Shown: piece after piece, positions 39,974-48,870 of the stretch
Layout of the letters: each line of letters starts with the position of its first letter
Numbering within the stretch: the first letter of the stretch is position 1
The notes under the pieces: model-generated
Seen by the model: only the letters and a program-made list of their open reading frames with translations
The model's database searches: none
Told to the model about the DNA's origin: nothing
Made by a program: the position numbers and the translations under genes
Assembly (NCBI GenBank): GCA_965276785.1
Contig: OZ255629.1
Location: 3,038,001-3,102,000, forward strand
Length of the DNA stretch: 64,000 nt
Origin: LMUY01 sp965276785
GTDB taxonomy: Bacteria > Pseudomonadota > Alphaproteobacteria > Acetobacterales > Acetobacteraceae
Direction: 5' to 3'

Positions 39974-41359
39974 TTGCATCAAAACTCCTTGCTGGCGCGC
40001 TTGGCGCAGGCGGAAGCGGCGTTGTCACGCGTCAACGCGGCCGAAGTCGCAGGCCGGGTTGCCAACATTTCCGGCCTATCTGTCGATGTCGCCGGGCTCG
40101 CCCCGTTGCTGAGCGTGGGCGACCGAATGGTGCTTGCGACCCGGCAGGGTGCGAGCGTTCCGGCCGAGGTAGTGGGGTTCGCCGGGCAATCCGCACGTGC
40201 CATGGCGTTTGCAGCACTCGACGGAATCGGTCCCGGCAGCCCAGCGCGGATGCCGCTGCGGCTCGGCGATCGCCGGATCGGCAATCGCGCCACCCTGTCC
40301 CCGTGCGATGCTTGGCTTGGCCGGGTGATCGATCCGGTCGGGACCCCGCTCGATGGGCTTGGCGCCTTACCCCGGGGAGAACTGGCGCGCTCCGTGCGGG
40401 TCGGGCCGCCCGATGCGGCCAGGCGGGCGCGCCTGGGCGAACGAATCGACCTCGGGGTGACGGCGCTGAACGCCTTCGCCACCTGCCGCGCCGGTCAGCG
40501 CTTGGGTCTGTTCGCCGGCTCCGGGGTGGGCAAATCCACCTTGCTCTCCATGCTGGCGCGCTACACCGCCTGCGACGTCGCGGTGCTGGCGCTGGTCGGC
40601 GAGCGCGGACGCGAGGTGCGCGAATTCCTCGAAGACGATCTCGGCCCCGAAGGCCTGGCGCGCTCCGTGGTCGTAACGGCGACGTCCGACACGCCGCCGC
40701 TGATGCGGCGAGAAGCTGCCTACGCCGCGATGACGGTGGCTGAGCATTTCCGCGACCAGGGCAAATCCGTGCTGCTGCTGATGGACAGCGTGACGCGGTT
40801 CTGCCTGGCGTTGCGCGAGATCGGGCTCTCCGCCGGCGAGCCGCCGGCGACCCGCGGTTATCCTCCCAGCGTGTTCGCCGAGCTGCCCCGGCTGCTGGAA
40901 CGGGCCGGCCCCGGGCTGGAGCGGGAGGGCGGCGCCGGGCAAATTACCGCTTTCTTTACTGTTTTGGTGGAAGGTGATGACCATAATGAGCCGATCGCCG
41001 ATGCGGTGCGCGGCATCCTGGATGGGCATGTCGTGATGGATCGGCGCATTGGCGAGGCCGGCCGATACCCAGCGATTGACGTGTTGCGCAGCTTATCGCG
41101 CACCGTGCCGGGATGCCTGCAGCCATCGGAGCGGGACTTGGTGCGCAAGGGCCGCGCCCTGCTCGCAACCTATGCCGAGATGGCGGATTTGGTGCGCCTT
41201 GGCGCTTACAAGCGCGGCGCGGACCCGGCAATTGACGAAGCAGTGGCGTTGGCGCCGCAAATCGAGCGCATGCTCAATCAAGGCCGCGACGAGCCGAACA
41301 CCCTGGCGGGCAGCTTCGCCGCGCTGGCGCAAGCGATGGAGCTGCCGGCCAATGTCTGA
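39974..41359 (+). CDS. fliI: Flagellar export ATPase FliI
   Basis: 461 residues from TTG at 39974; a TTG at 39989 is an alternative. It belongs to the F1-like ATPases that energise flagellar type III export. Walker A GLFAGSGVGKSTLLSM lies near residue 180, VALVGERGREVREFLEDDL follows, Walker B SVLLLMDSVTRFCLA, and GYPPSVFAELPRLLERAG and FFTVLVEGDDHNEPIAD are strongly FliI. The C-terminal domain is normal length. It overlaps the fliJ-like gene by eight bases. No other flagellar genes are near. Confidence 0.95.
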   Translation: MHQNSLLARLAQAEAALSRVNAAEVAGRVANISGLSVDVAGLAPLLSVGDRMVLATRQGASVPAEVVGFAGQSARAMAFAALDGIGPGSPARMPLRLGDRRIGNRATLSPCDAWLGRVIDPVGTPLDGLGALPRGELARSVRVGPPDAARRARLGERIDLGVTALNAFATCRAGQRLGLFAGSGVGKSTLLSMLARYTACDVAVLALVGERGREVREFLEDDLGPEGLARSVVVTATSDTPPLMRREAAYAAMTVAEHFRDQGKSVLLLMDSVTRFCLALREIGLSAGEPPATRGYPPSVFAELPRLLERAGPGLEREGGAGQITAFFTVLVEGDDHNEPIADAVRGILDGHVVMDRRIGEAGRYPAIDVLRSLSRTVPGCLQPSERDLVRKGRALLATYAEMADLVRLGAYKRGADPAIDEAVALAPQIERMLNQGRDEPNTLAGSFAALAQAMELPANV

Positions 41360-41783
41360 CGCCCTACAAACCGTGATGCGCATCCGCAAGCTGGCGATGG
41401 ACGAGGCCAAGCGCGCGCTGGCCGAAGCGCTGGGCACGGAAGACGCGGCACGCGTCGAAGCCGAAGCTGCCGAGGCGCAGATCGGCATCGAGGGCGAGAT
41501 CGCCGCTGATCTGAATTCGGACGATGGCGCGGTGGAGGCGTTTGCCCGCTGGCTGCCGACCGGCCGAGCCATCGCGGTGCGGACGCGCGCTGTGCATGAG
41601 CAAACGTTGCTGGAGGTTGCGCGGGCGCGAGCCGGCTTGAGCGCGGCGCGGGCGGCGGCTGAAGCGGCTGAGGCGTTCAAGGAGCGGCGTGAGGCGGAGG
41701 CGGCGGTGGGGGCCGGGAGGCGCAGCCAGGCTGCCATGGATGAAATTGCCTTGCAGCAAGCAGCCCGGGCCCGCAAAGCTTGA
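41352..41783 (+). CDS. fliJ: FliJ-like flagellar chaperone
   Basis: 143 residues from MSDALQTVMRIRKLAMDEAKRALAEALG. It is almost wholly charged coiled coil (EAEAAEAQIGIEGEIAADL, EQTLLEVARARAGLSAARAAAEAAEAFKERREAEAAV), the form of FliJ, which binds the ATPase and export gate. Sequence identity in this family is low, so the call rests on position directly after fliI (eight-base overlap), length and coiled-coil content. Confidence 0.75.
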   Translation: MSDALQTVMRIRKLAMDEAKRALAEALGTEDAARVEAEAAEAQIGIEGEIAADLNSDDGAVEAFARWLPTGRAIAVRTRAVHEQTLLEVARARAGLSAARAAAEAAEAFKERREAEAAVGAGRRSQAAMDEIALQQAARARKA

Positions 41784-41834
41784 GGTCACAACCCCGCCAA
41801 CAGCACTGGTGAAACGCAACAGGGAGTTTCGGCC

Positions 41835-42407
41835 ATGCCAATGGATACTGTGCTTCCCTTCCGAGCGATGGCCTACAACAATGCCTGGGCGAACCACCGC
41901 CTGCTCACCGTCTGCGCTACGTTGTCACAGGAGGAGTTCATCGCCCGGCGGCCAGGCTTTTTCCCAAGCCTACGCGCGACACTCAACCACATCCTGGTCG
42001 TCGACCGATTCGTCGTGGACGCGATGGAGGGAGGCACGCTCGGGCTGGCCGCCTGGGCCGACCGCGAGCCGTGCCAAACCGTCGCAGCCCTCAGTCAAGC
42101 GCAAGCCGACATAGACCGGCGACTGCTCGCTGTCGTCAGCAGCCTGGATGAGACGACGATCCCTCGAACCGTCGCGCTGCACCGCGCGACCCGCGTGCAA
42201 CATGAGCGGATGGACCGACTGTTGCTGCACCTGTTCCAGCATCAAATCCACCATCGTGGTCAAGCTCATGCAATGCTCAGCGACACCTCGGTGCGGCCGC
42301 CTCAGCTCGACGAGTTCTTCTCGATTGGCGAAGCCGGGTTGCGGACGGAGGAGTTCAACTCGCTCGGTTGGACGGAGGAGATGGTTTGGGGCGCTCACCA
42401 AGCGTAG
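41835..42407 (+). CDS. DinB-family protein
   Basis: 190 residues. The four-helix DinB fold is recognised from FRAMAYNNAWANHRLLTVCATLSQEEF, TLNHILVVDRFVVDAMEG (metal His in NHIL) and LLLHLFQHQIHHRGQAHAMLSDT (paired histidines). These three His groups form the metal site. Members include thiol-dependent transferases and DNA-damage-induced proteins, but specific roles are mostly unknown. Followed by a convergent glycosyltransferase. Confidence 0.85.
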   Translation: MPMDTVLPFRAMAYNNAWANHRLLTVCATLSQEEFIARRPGFFPSLRATLNHILVVDRFVVDAMEGGTLGLAAWADREPCQTVAALSQAQADIDRRLLAVVSSLDETTIPRTVALHRATRVQHERMDRLLLHLFQHQIHHRGQAHAMLSDTSVRPPQLDEFFSIGEAGLRTEEFNSLGWTEEMVWGAHQA

Positions 42408-42503
42408 CTCGAAAGGCACTTGGGCGATGCGGGCAATGCAACTCAGTCCATCCGCTATGGCTCGGCATCTGGACAGTTTAGGATGGCCCATTGAGGTCAT
42501 GGC

Positions 42504-43592
42504 CTAGTCCAGCCGCCCGGCCCGCTGGCGCAGCCGCAGCAACGGGCGTGCCAGGCCTGCGCGCGCCGTGAGCCGGTCGACATAAGCCCACCAGGCGAAT
42601 TGCGGCGGCAGCACCGCCAGCAGCCAAAGCGGCTTCCACACGGGCGCTGCCAGCAGGAACAGCACGCAGCAAACCCCACCCCACGCCGCAAACCCCCAAT
42701 GGACGAGCGTGACCGCTATCGCCGGCAGGCCGCTGCGATGGGCCAACTGATACAGGTGGCTGCGATGCGCCTGGGCCAGCCGCTCCCCGGCGAGGGCCCG
42801 GCGCACCAGCGTCAGCGCCACATCGAACAACAGCCCGGCCAGCAACATCGGCACCAGGGCCACCGAGAGCGCCACAGCTTCGAACCGCCCGGCGGTGATC
42901 GCCAGCACAGCGAGCAGGAAGCCGCAGAACTGACTGCCAACGTCGCCCATGAAGATGCGGGCGTGGGGGAAGTTGAACGGCATGAAGCCCAGAATGCCGG
43001 CCAATAGGATCAGCGCGGCGAAATACACGAACGATGCGCCGAGCCAGGCGCCGAACGCGGCCAGGGCGACGCAGGCGATGGCGGACACGCCGGAGGCCAG
43101 GCCGTTCAGCCCATCCATGAAGTTCACCGCGTTGGTGGCGGCGACGATCCAGGCCACGGTGACCACCGGGCCGAACCAGCCGAGCGGGACGACGCCAAGA
43201 CCGGGCAAGCTCACGGAAGGCAGGCTCAACCCGCCCAGCACCGCCAGCAGAGCCGCAGCGACCTGCGCCAACAGCTTCACCGAGGCGGGCCAGTAGAGCA
43301 GGTCGTCCAGGAAGGCGACGACCGCGATCCCGGCGGCCGCGAGGATCACCGCGCGGAAATACGGGTCGGCAATGCGGCTGAACTCGGCATAGCGATACAG
43401 CACGGCAACGCCCACCAGGAACGCGAGCACGATGCCCACGCCGCCGCCTTTGGGGGTCGGCCGGCTGTGGCTGCTGCGCGCGCCCGGCGTGTCGATGGCG
43501 CCCACACGCGTCATCCCCCACACCGCCGCGGCAGAAAGCAGCGCCAGGCAGGTAACGAAGGCGAGGTGGGTGGCGACGGCGTAGACGGTCAA
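42504..43592 (-). CDS. Undecaprenyl-phosphate sugar-1-phosphate transferase (MraY/WecA family)
   Basis: About 362 residues from a TTG at 43592 with GGAG upstream; the longer ATG-initiated frame to 44069 runs antisense over the neighbouring gene and looks non-coding. Around eleven membrane helices are seen. Family motifs are SHSRPTPKGGGVGI (loop 1), VAFLDDLLYWPASVKLLAQ, NAVNFMDGLNGLASGVS (the DDL and NxxNxxDG metal and phosphate sites) and HARIFMGDVGSQFCGF. It loads a sugar-1-phosphate onto undecaprenyl phosphate to begin a surface polysaccharide. Divergent from the dehydratase and aminotransferase genes, which fit the same pathway. Confidence 0.88.
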   Translation of the reverse strand: MTVYAVATHLAFVTCLALLSAAAVWGMTRVGAIDTPGARSSHSRPTPKGGGVGIVLAFLVGVAVLYRYAEFSRIADPYFRAVILAAAGIAVVAFLDDLLYWPASVKLLAQVAAALLAVLGGLSLPSVSLPGLGVVPLGWFGPVVTVAWIVAATNAVNFMDGLNGLASGVSAIACVALAAFGAWLGASFVYFAALILLAGILGFMPFNFPHARIFMGDVGSQFCGFLLAVLAITAGRFEAVALSVALVPMLLAGLLFDVALTLVRRALAGERLAQAHRSHLYQLAHRSGLPAIAVTLVHWGFAAWGGVCCVLFLLAAPVWKPLWLLAVLPPQFAWWAYVDRLTARAGLARPLLRLRQRAGRLD

Positions 43593-43652
43593 CAGGAAGC
43601 TCCGGGAAGGGGGACTGACCCGCTGGGCCGCGTGCGCTATAGGGGGGGCGGC

Positions 43653-45545
43653 ATGGCCTCGCAACGCTCCGTCAACCGCATCCTGATGAACGTGGCGCTC
43701 GATGGCGGGTTGGCGGCGGTCGCCTCCGTGCTGGCGCGCTGGGTGGCGGACCCGCATGGCGGCTTCCTGCATCCGCTTTGGTTTGTTGCCGGCGGGGTGA
43801 TCACGCTGCTGCTGGGCGGGCTGCCGTTCCGGCTGTCGCAGCAATATTGGCGGTTCTCCGGCATGGAGGACCTGGTCGGCGTGGCCGGCGGCAGCGTGCT
43901 GTGCGCCGCCCTGTTTGCTCTGTTGTGGACGGTGACCGGCTACCCGCTCCCCACCCCCACCTTCCCAGTGGTGCATGCGCTGACCCTGCTGGCCTTCCTC
44001 GGCGCGCCCCGCGTGCTCTACCGGCTGTCCAAGGCCCGGCCGCGTGCTGCCTGCGGCCCGGCGATCCAAACCGTGCTACTGGTCGGCGCAGGCGACGGCG
44101 CCGACAGCTTCCTGCGCGCGCTGAGCGGAGACCGGCGCTTGCGCGTAGCCGGCCTGCTCTCCCTGGGGCGGCACCAGACCGGGCGCCGCATGCAGGGCCA
44201 CCCAATCTTGGGCGGCGTGTCGGACCTGCGGCGGGTGTTGGCCCGGCTGTCCGCCCGCGACCGCCTGCCGGACGCGCTGGTGGTGACCGAGCCGCGACTC
44301 GCCGGGTCCCGCTTGGCCTACCTGTTGGAGGAGGCGCAGCGGCAGGGCATCCCCGTGCGCCAGGCGCCGCACCCGACCGAGTTGCGCGAAGCAGGCGAGA
44401 TCGAGCTTAAGCCGGTCGCGCTGGAGGACCTGCTCAACCGCCCGCAGGTGCGGCTGGACCGGGAGGCGATGGCCCGCCTGGTCAGCGGCCGCCGCGTGCT
44501 GGTGACGGGCGCGGGCGGCACAATCGGTTCGGAGCTGGCGCGGCAAATCGCAGCCCTCGGCCCGGCCGAGCTCACCCTGCTGGACAACGGCGAATACGCA
44601 TTGTGGCAGATCGACCTCGAATTGGCCGAGCTGTTGCCGGGCGTGCGGCGCAACGCAGTCATCGCCGACGTGCGGGATGAGCCGCGCATCCGCGCCGCGT
44701 TCGAGGCGGCCCAGCCCGAACTGGTGTTTCATGCTGCCGCGCTGAAACACGTGCCGATGGTCGAAGCCAATCCACTGGAAGGATTGCTGACCAATGCCTG
44801 CGGCACCCGCGTGGTGGTGGATGCCGCGGCAGCGGCTGGAGCGGCGGCTACAGTGCTGATCTCCACCGACAAAGCGGTTAACCCGAGCAGCCTGATGGGG
44901 GCCAGCAAGCGGCTTGCCGAGATGTATTGCCAGGCGCTGGACGACCGGGCGCGGGAGACGGGCGGAATGCGCTGCGTCACCGTCCGCTTCGGCAACGTGC
45001 TGGGTTCGACCGGCAGCGTGGTGCCGCTGTTCCGCCGCCAGCTTGCCCGCGGCGGCCCGCTGACCGTGACCCACCCCGACATGCAGCGCTACTTCATGAC
45101 CGTGCGCGAGGCGGTGGCGCTGGTGCTGCAGGCGACGGTGGTGGGGTTGGAAGAGAACGCAGTCTCGGAAGGGGGCATCTTCGTGCTGGACATGGGCAAG
45201 CCGGTGAAGATCGTGGAGCTGGCGCGGCAGATGATCCGCCTTGCCGGGCTGCGCCCCGATGTGGATGTGAGGGTGGAGTTCACCGGGCTCAGGCCCGGCG
45301 AGAAGCTGTTTGAGGAGTTGTTTCACGGCCAGGAACCCCCTGTCCCGACCGGGCATCCCGGCCTGCTGATGGCCACGCCGCGCACGGCCGAACTGAGCGC
45401 GGTGCGCCGGGCCACAGCCGAGATCGCTCAGGCGTGCCGCAGCGGCGATGCCGACACTGCCCGCACCCTGTTGCGCCGGATGGTGCCGGAGTTCGACCCG
45501 ATTACCGGCGGCGAGCCCGCTTTGCCTGCGAGGAGCCCAGTTTGA
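43653..45545 (+). CDS. Membrane-bound nucleotide-sugar 4,6-dehydratase (CapD/PglF-like)
   Basis: 630 residues from MASQRSVNRILMN after AGGGGGGG. Four N-terminal membrane helices (residues about 10-130) are followed by a Rossmann-like regulatory part with VLLVGAGDGADSFLRAL. The catalytic SDR domain has VLVTGAGGTIGSELARQIA (about residue 283), VADVRDEPRIRA, FHAAALKHVPMVEANPLEG and VNPSSLMGASKRLAEMYC (Met and Lys of the catalytic triad). FGNVLGSTGSVVPLF and GLRPGEKLFEEL follow. It makes a 4-keto-6-deoxy sugar nucleotide. The aminotransferase start overlaps its stop by one codon, implying a 4-amino sugar pathway. Confidence 0.9.
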   Translation: MASQRSVNRILMNVALDGGLAAVASVLARWVADPHGGFLHPLWFVAGGVITLLLGGLPFRLSQQYWRFSGMEDLVGVAGGSVLCAALFALLWTVTGYPLPTPTFPVVHALTLLAFLGAPRVLYRLSKARPRAACGPAIQTVLLVGAGDGADSFLRALSGDRRLRVAGLLSLGRHQTGRRMQGHPILGGVSDLRRVLARLSARDRLPDALVVTEPRLAGSRLAYLLEEAQRQGIPVRQAPHPTELREAGEIELKPVALEDLLNRPQVRLDREAMARLVSGRRVLVTGAGGTIGSELARQIAALGPAELTLLDNGEYALWQIDLELAELLPGVRRNAVIADVRDEPRIRAAFEAAQPELVFHAAALKHVPMVEANPLEGLLTNACGTRVVVDAAAAAGAAATVLISTDKAVNPSSLMGASKRLAEMYCQALDDRARETGGMRCVTVRFGNVLGSTGSVVPLFRRQLARGGPLTVTHPDMQRYFMTVREAVALVLQATVVGLEENAVSEGGIFVLDMGKPVKIVELARQMIRLAGLRPDVDVRVEFTGLRPGEKLFEELFHGQEPPVPTGHPGLLMATPRTAELSAVRRATAEIAQACRSGDADTARTLLRRMVPEFDPITGGEPALPARSPV

Positions 45546-46672
45546 TCCCCTTTCTCGACCTGAAGGCCCAGCAAGCCCGAATCGCTCCCGAGCTGCGCCG
45601 GCGGCTGGAGGCGGTGCTGGCACACTGCCAATTCATTCTGGGCCCGGAAGTGCCGGAGCTGGAGAATCATTTGGCCGATTATTGCGGTGCGGCGCACTGC
45701 GTTGCGGTCAGCTCCGGCACGGACGCATTGCAAATCGCGATGATGGCCGAGGGCGTCGGCCCCGGCGATGCGGTGTTCCTGCCCGCCTTCACCTACACCG
45801 CCACCGCCGAGGTGCCGCTGGTGTTGGGCGCCACCCCCGTGTTTGTCGACGTGGACCCGGCGACGTTCCAGATCGACCCGGCGCATCTGGCGGAGCGGGT
45901 CCGCGGCGTGCGAGCGGACGGGCGGCTGCGGCCGCGCGCGCTGATCGGGGTGGATCTGTTCGGCCAGCCTGCGCCGTGGCCAGAGTTGCGGGCCGTGGCG
46001 GCGGCAGAAGGCCTGTTTACCCTGGATGATTGCGCGCAAAGCTTCGGCGCCAGCCTGCACGGCCGCAAGCTGGGCCGCGAGGCGGACGCGACGGCGGTGA
46101 GCTTCTTCCCATCCAAGCCTTTGGGCGGGTATGGCGATGGCGGCGCGTTGCTGACCGATTCGGCCGAGCGGGCGGCGCTATACCGCTCGTTGCGCAGCCA
46201 TGGCGAGGGCACCACCCGCTACGAGGTGTTGCGCACGGGGATGAACGGCCGGTTGGATACGCTGCAGGCCGCCGTGTTGCTGGCCAAGCTGGACGTGTTC
46301 GAGGCGGAGCTGGCCGCGCGGGAGCAGGTGGCACAGGTTTATGACCGCGGGCTCGGCAATGTGCTGCAGGTGCCGGCGCGGGTGCCGGACTCCAGCATTG
46401 CCTGGGCGGTGTATGCGGTGTTACTGCCCGACGGCGCCACGCGGGACCGGGTGCAGGCCGGGCTGCGCGCGGAAGGTGTGCCGACGGCGGTGTACTACCC
46501 GCGTTCGCTGCATCACCAGCCGGCTTATGCTGCCAGCCATGATGGCGCTTCGCTGCCGGTGTCGGAGGACTTGGCGACGCGGATCATGGCGTTGCCGATC
46601 CACCCGGATTTAGCCTTGGCGGATGCGGAGCGGGTTTGCAGTGTGCTGGCTGGCTTGCTCAGCGCGGGGTGA
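45542..46672 (+). CDS. DegT/DnrJ/EryC1-family PLP aminotransferase
   Basis: 376 residues from TTG at 45542, which overlaps the dehydratase stop (TTGA); GAGGAG lies 8-13 bases upstream and supports this start. The enzyme is a sugar aminotransferase: LIPFLDLKAQQARI, SSGTDALQIAMMAEGVGPGDAV, FLPAFTYTATAEVPLVLGATPVFVDVD, LDDCAQSFGA and VSFFPSKPLGGYGDGGALL (PLP Lys near residue 189). LRTGMNGRLDTLQAAVLLAKL and the C-terminal YYPRSLHHQPAY follow. It probably aminates the 4-keto sugar made by the coupled dehydratase. Confidence 0.92.
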   Translation: MIPFLDLKAQQARIAPELRRRLEAVLAHCQFILGPEVPELENHLADYCGAAHCVAVSSGTDALQIAMMAEGVGPGDAVFLPAFTYTATAEVPLVLGATPVFVDVDPATFQIDPAHLAERVRGVRADGRLRPRALIGVDLFGQPAPWPELRAVAAAEGLFTLDDCAQSFGASLHGRKLGREADATAVSFFPSKPLGGYGDGGALLTDSAERAALYRSLRSHGEGTTRYEVLRTGMNGRLDTLQAAVLLAKLDVFEAELAAREQVAQVYDRGLGNVLQVPARVPDSSIAWAVYAVLLPDGATRDRVQAGLRAEGVPTAVYYPRSLHHQPAYAASHDGASLPVSEDLATRIMALPIHPDLALADAERVCSVLAGLLSAG

Positions 46673-46714
46673 GGCCGGCGTTCGCAGTGACGATGCTGGG
46701 GGGTTGAGAGGTTG

Positions 46715-46942
46715 TTACCCCGACCCGATGCGGCGAGGCATGGGGACGCGGCCAGTGTCTTCGCGCTGGGCGAGCCAAGGGAGGGCGGCCGCGACCTGGC
46801 CCAGGTCCCGGCAGATGCGCCGGACCACCTCCCCCATGAGGAGGGCTTCCAGATCGTCGGCCAGCGCTGGGTCGTCCAGCCGCTTGGCGAGTTCCCCCAA
46901 CAGGCGTTCGGCCGCCTCACCCGCGGTTGCATGATGGTTCAT
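46715..46942 (-). CDS. Small helical hypothetical protein
   Basis: 75 residues: MNHHATAGEAAERLLGELAKRLDDPALADDLEALLMGEVVRRICRDLGQVAAALPWLAQ and a proline/arginine tail. Amphipathic helices are plausible, but the ribosome binding site is weak and no family is recognised. It may be real but is close to a region of dense overlapping frames. Confidence 0.4.
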   Translation of the reverse strand: MNHHATAGEAAERLLGELAKRLDDPALADDLEALLMGEVVRRICRDLGQVAAALPWLAQREDTGRVPMPRRIGSG

Positions 46943-47288
46943 GCTGGCCACGCCGCGCGCCGCTTGGCAGCGCTCATAGCCGGTCCGAGGCGCGCCAAGG
47001 TCTCCGCTCGCGGCACGGCTCCCGCCATGGCTTCGGCTAAGGCGTCGGTGATCTGGGAGTAAGCAGCACGGCGGGGCACCGTTTCGAGCGGCAAGTGGTT
47101 GGGGTGGTGTCTGCATCTGGAATCCAGTGCGACTTTCCCTTATTGCGCGGCTCTCGGCGGTCGCGGCAATGGAAGTTCCCTCGTGCCGATGCCGCAGGAG
47201 GCCAGCTTTCCGAAAGGATTGGAAATCGAGAAACAACCGGCGCGTCAGTCGGGGCCAGGTGGCTGGACGGTCGCTGTTTTGGAACTCT
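46943..47288. other. Intergenic region, nothing recognised
   Basis: The stretch between the small protein and the DUF1330 gene has short frames on both strands but no consistent coding signal, repeat or hairpin was identified. Confidence 0.4.
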
Positions 47289-47579
47289 TTAGCCGGCATC
47301 GACAACAAACATGCGCGCTTCCTGCGCCGCATCACGCTCGATCTTGATCGGCGCGTACTCCGATGACTGATAAAACGCCAGCGCGTCGGCGCGGGTCGCA
47401 AACTCGAAGATGCCTGCCATAGGCAGTGGCGTCACGTCCCCTTCCAGCAGCTGGACCACCGGCCCAAAGTGGAGGATGCGGCCTCCCGCTGCCTGTAACG
47501 CTGCCTGAAAGCGCGGCGCCAATGCGGCTTGCTTGGCTGGATCTTTGACACGCAGATTGACGTGGACATAGGCCGGCAT
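47289..47579 (-). CDS. DUF1330-like ferredoxin-fold protein
   Basis: 96 residues: MPAYVHVNLRVKDPAKQAAL followed by ALQAAGGRILHFGPVVQLLEGD, IFEFATRADALAFYQSSEYAPIKIERDAAQEARMFVVDAG. The beta-alpha-beta repeat and the SSEYAPIK near the C-terminus match DUF1330, a ferredoxin-like dimeric fold of unknown function. Length is typical. Confidence 0.85.
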   Translation of the reverse strand: MPAYVHVNLRVKDPAKQAALAPRFQAALQAAGGRILHFGPVVQLLEGDVTPLPMAGIFEFATRADALAFYQSSEYAPIKIERDAAQEARMFVVDAG

Positions 47580-47812
47580 GGCGCAGCTCCCTCGTACGCG
47601 ATTATGGGGGGCGGGGCCGGAGCGGCAAGCGCCTGGTCCTTACTGACGCGGGCGGCCGGCTGATGGACGAGGCCATGGCCGCCTGGGAGCGCGCCCGCAT
47701 TGGGTTGGCTGAAGCTCTTAGCGGGGAGGCATCGCGTGTTGCGGGAGCGTCAGGCTCCGCCGGCGTCCTCCTGAACCTGTCGGTCGCTGACCTGCCATCC
47801 GTGAGGGAGGGG

Positions 47813-48526
47813 TTACAAGAAGCTGGCCAGGATCGGCACCATGATCGGGACGAACAAGCCATTTAACCCGATCGCGAGCCCGCCGAACGCACCCGCCATC
47901 TCCCCCATCAAAAGCAGCCGGGCTGTGGCCAGCCCATGTCCAGCGGTACCCCCCGCCAGGCCCTGCGCCCGCAGGTCCAGCACGCGCAGGAGGCGCATCA
48001 CACCGGGCCCGGCTATCACCGCGACCAGTCCGGTCATCAGCACGAAGGTCGCCGTGAGCGACGGCGGCGCGCCGATTTGCTCCGCCACTCCCATCGCAAT
48101 CGGCGTGGTGACCGATTTCGGCGCCAACGCTAGCACCACCGGGCGCGAAGCCCCCATGACACGGGCCACCAGTACGGCGCTCACCGCGCCCACCGTCGAG
48201 CCGGCGAGCAGAGCGGGCACGATGGCGGCGGCGGACCGGCGGATGCGCCGGAGATTGGCATGCATCGGGACCGCGAGCGCCACCGTCGCCGGGCCGAGCA
48301 GGAACTGCACGTACTGGCCGCCTTCGAAATACACGCGGTACGGCGTGCCGGTGGCCAGCAGCAGCCCGACGAGAATGACAATGCTGAGCAGCATCGGATT
48401 GGCCAGCACATGGCCCCGGCACAACCGGCTGATCTGGCTCGCCAGCTCCCAGGCCAGCAGCGTTGCGACCAGGCCCAGCAACGGGGTGGTTTGCAGATAC
48501 ACCCAGAGCTGCGCGACATGGTTCAT
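47813..48526 (-). CDS. lrgB: LrgB-family membrane protein
   Basis: 237 residues, about seven membrane helices. LrgB signatures include LLLATGTPYRVYFEGGQYVQFLLGPATVALAVPMHANLRRIRR near residues 55-95, VLALAPKSVTTPIAMGVAEQIGAPPSLTATFVLMTGLV, and AHGLATARLLLMGEMAGAFGGLAIGLNGLF-like text near the C-terminus. LrgAB/CidAB pairs act as holin-like or metabolite transport systems. It overlaps lrgA by four bases (ATGA). Confidence 0.9.
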   Translation of the reverse strand: MNHVAQLWVYLQTTPLLGLVATLLAWELASQISRLCRGHVLANPMLLSIVILVGLLLATGTPYRVYFEGGQYVQFLLGPATVALAVPMHANLRRIRRSAAAIVPALLAGSTVGAVSAVLVARVMGASRPVVLALAPKSVTTPIAMGVAEQIGAPPSLTATFVLMTGLVAVIAGPGVMRLLRVLDLRAQGLAGGTAGHGLATARLLLMGEMAGAFGGLAIGLNGLFVPIMVPILASFL

Positions 48527-48867
48527 TCATCGGCCCCGCACAGCAGCCGTTGCATCAGCCAACCGGTCACCGCCAAGGTGAGGATGGTCGAGACGACGAT
48601 TGCCACCAGGATCGGCGCCCAATTGCGTGCCAGGGTATCGAGTTCGTTCACAATCCCGACGCCCGCGGGCACAAATAGCAGCGAGAGGTGCCGCAGCAAG
48701 CCGTTCGAGGTGTCCCGTAACGCCGGGTCGGGCCCGTTGCGGACGACGAGGATGAGCAGGAGCAGCGCCAGTCCCACCACAGCGCCCGGCAGGGGCAGCC
48801 CAATGCCGCGCGCCAACAACTCACCGGCGAATTGGCAGAGCACCAGGACAGTGAGGGCGCGAAGCAA
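48523..48867 (-). CDS. lrgA: CidA/LrgA-family membrane protein
   Basis: 114 residues, four membrane helices. CQFAGELLARGIGLPLPGAVVGLALLLLIL and HLSLLFVPAGVGIVNELDTLARNWAPILVAIVVSTILTLAVTGWL are the family hallmarks. Together with lrgB it forms the two-component membrane system proposed to control murein hydrolase activity or pyruvate transport. The ATG overlaps lrgB; a secreted-protein gene lies upstream, ending 3 bases before. Confidence 0.9.
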   Translation of the reverse strand: MLRALTVLVLCQFAGELLARGIGLPLPGAVVGLALLLLILVVRNGPDPALRDTSNGLLRHLSLLFVPAGVGIVNELDTLARNWAPILVAIVVSTILTLAVTGWLMQRLLCGADE

Positions 48868-48870
48868 GCC

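Noticed and set aside
42504..44069. A 521-residue version of the undecaprenyl-phosphate transferase
   Set aside because: The extra N-terminal 160 residues are antisense to the dehydratase gene and have no family likeness. A TTG with GGAG upstream at 43592 fits the family N-terminus.
45434..45541. An upstream start for the DegT aminotransferase
   Set aside because: It would overlap the dehydratase by more than 100 bases. The TTG at 45542 has GAGGAG upstream and matches the family N-terminus.
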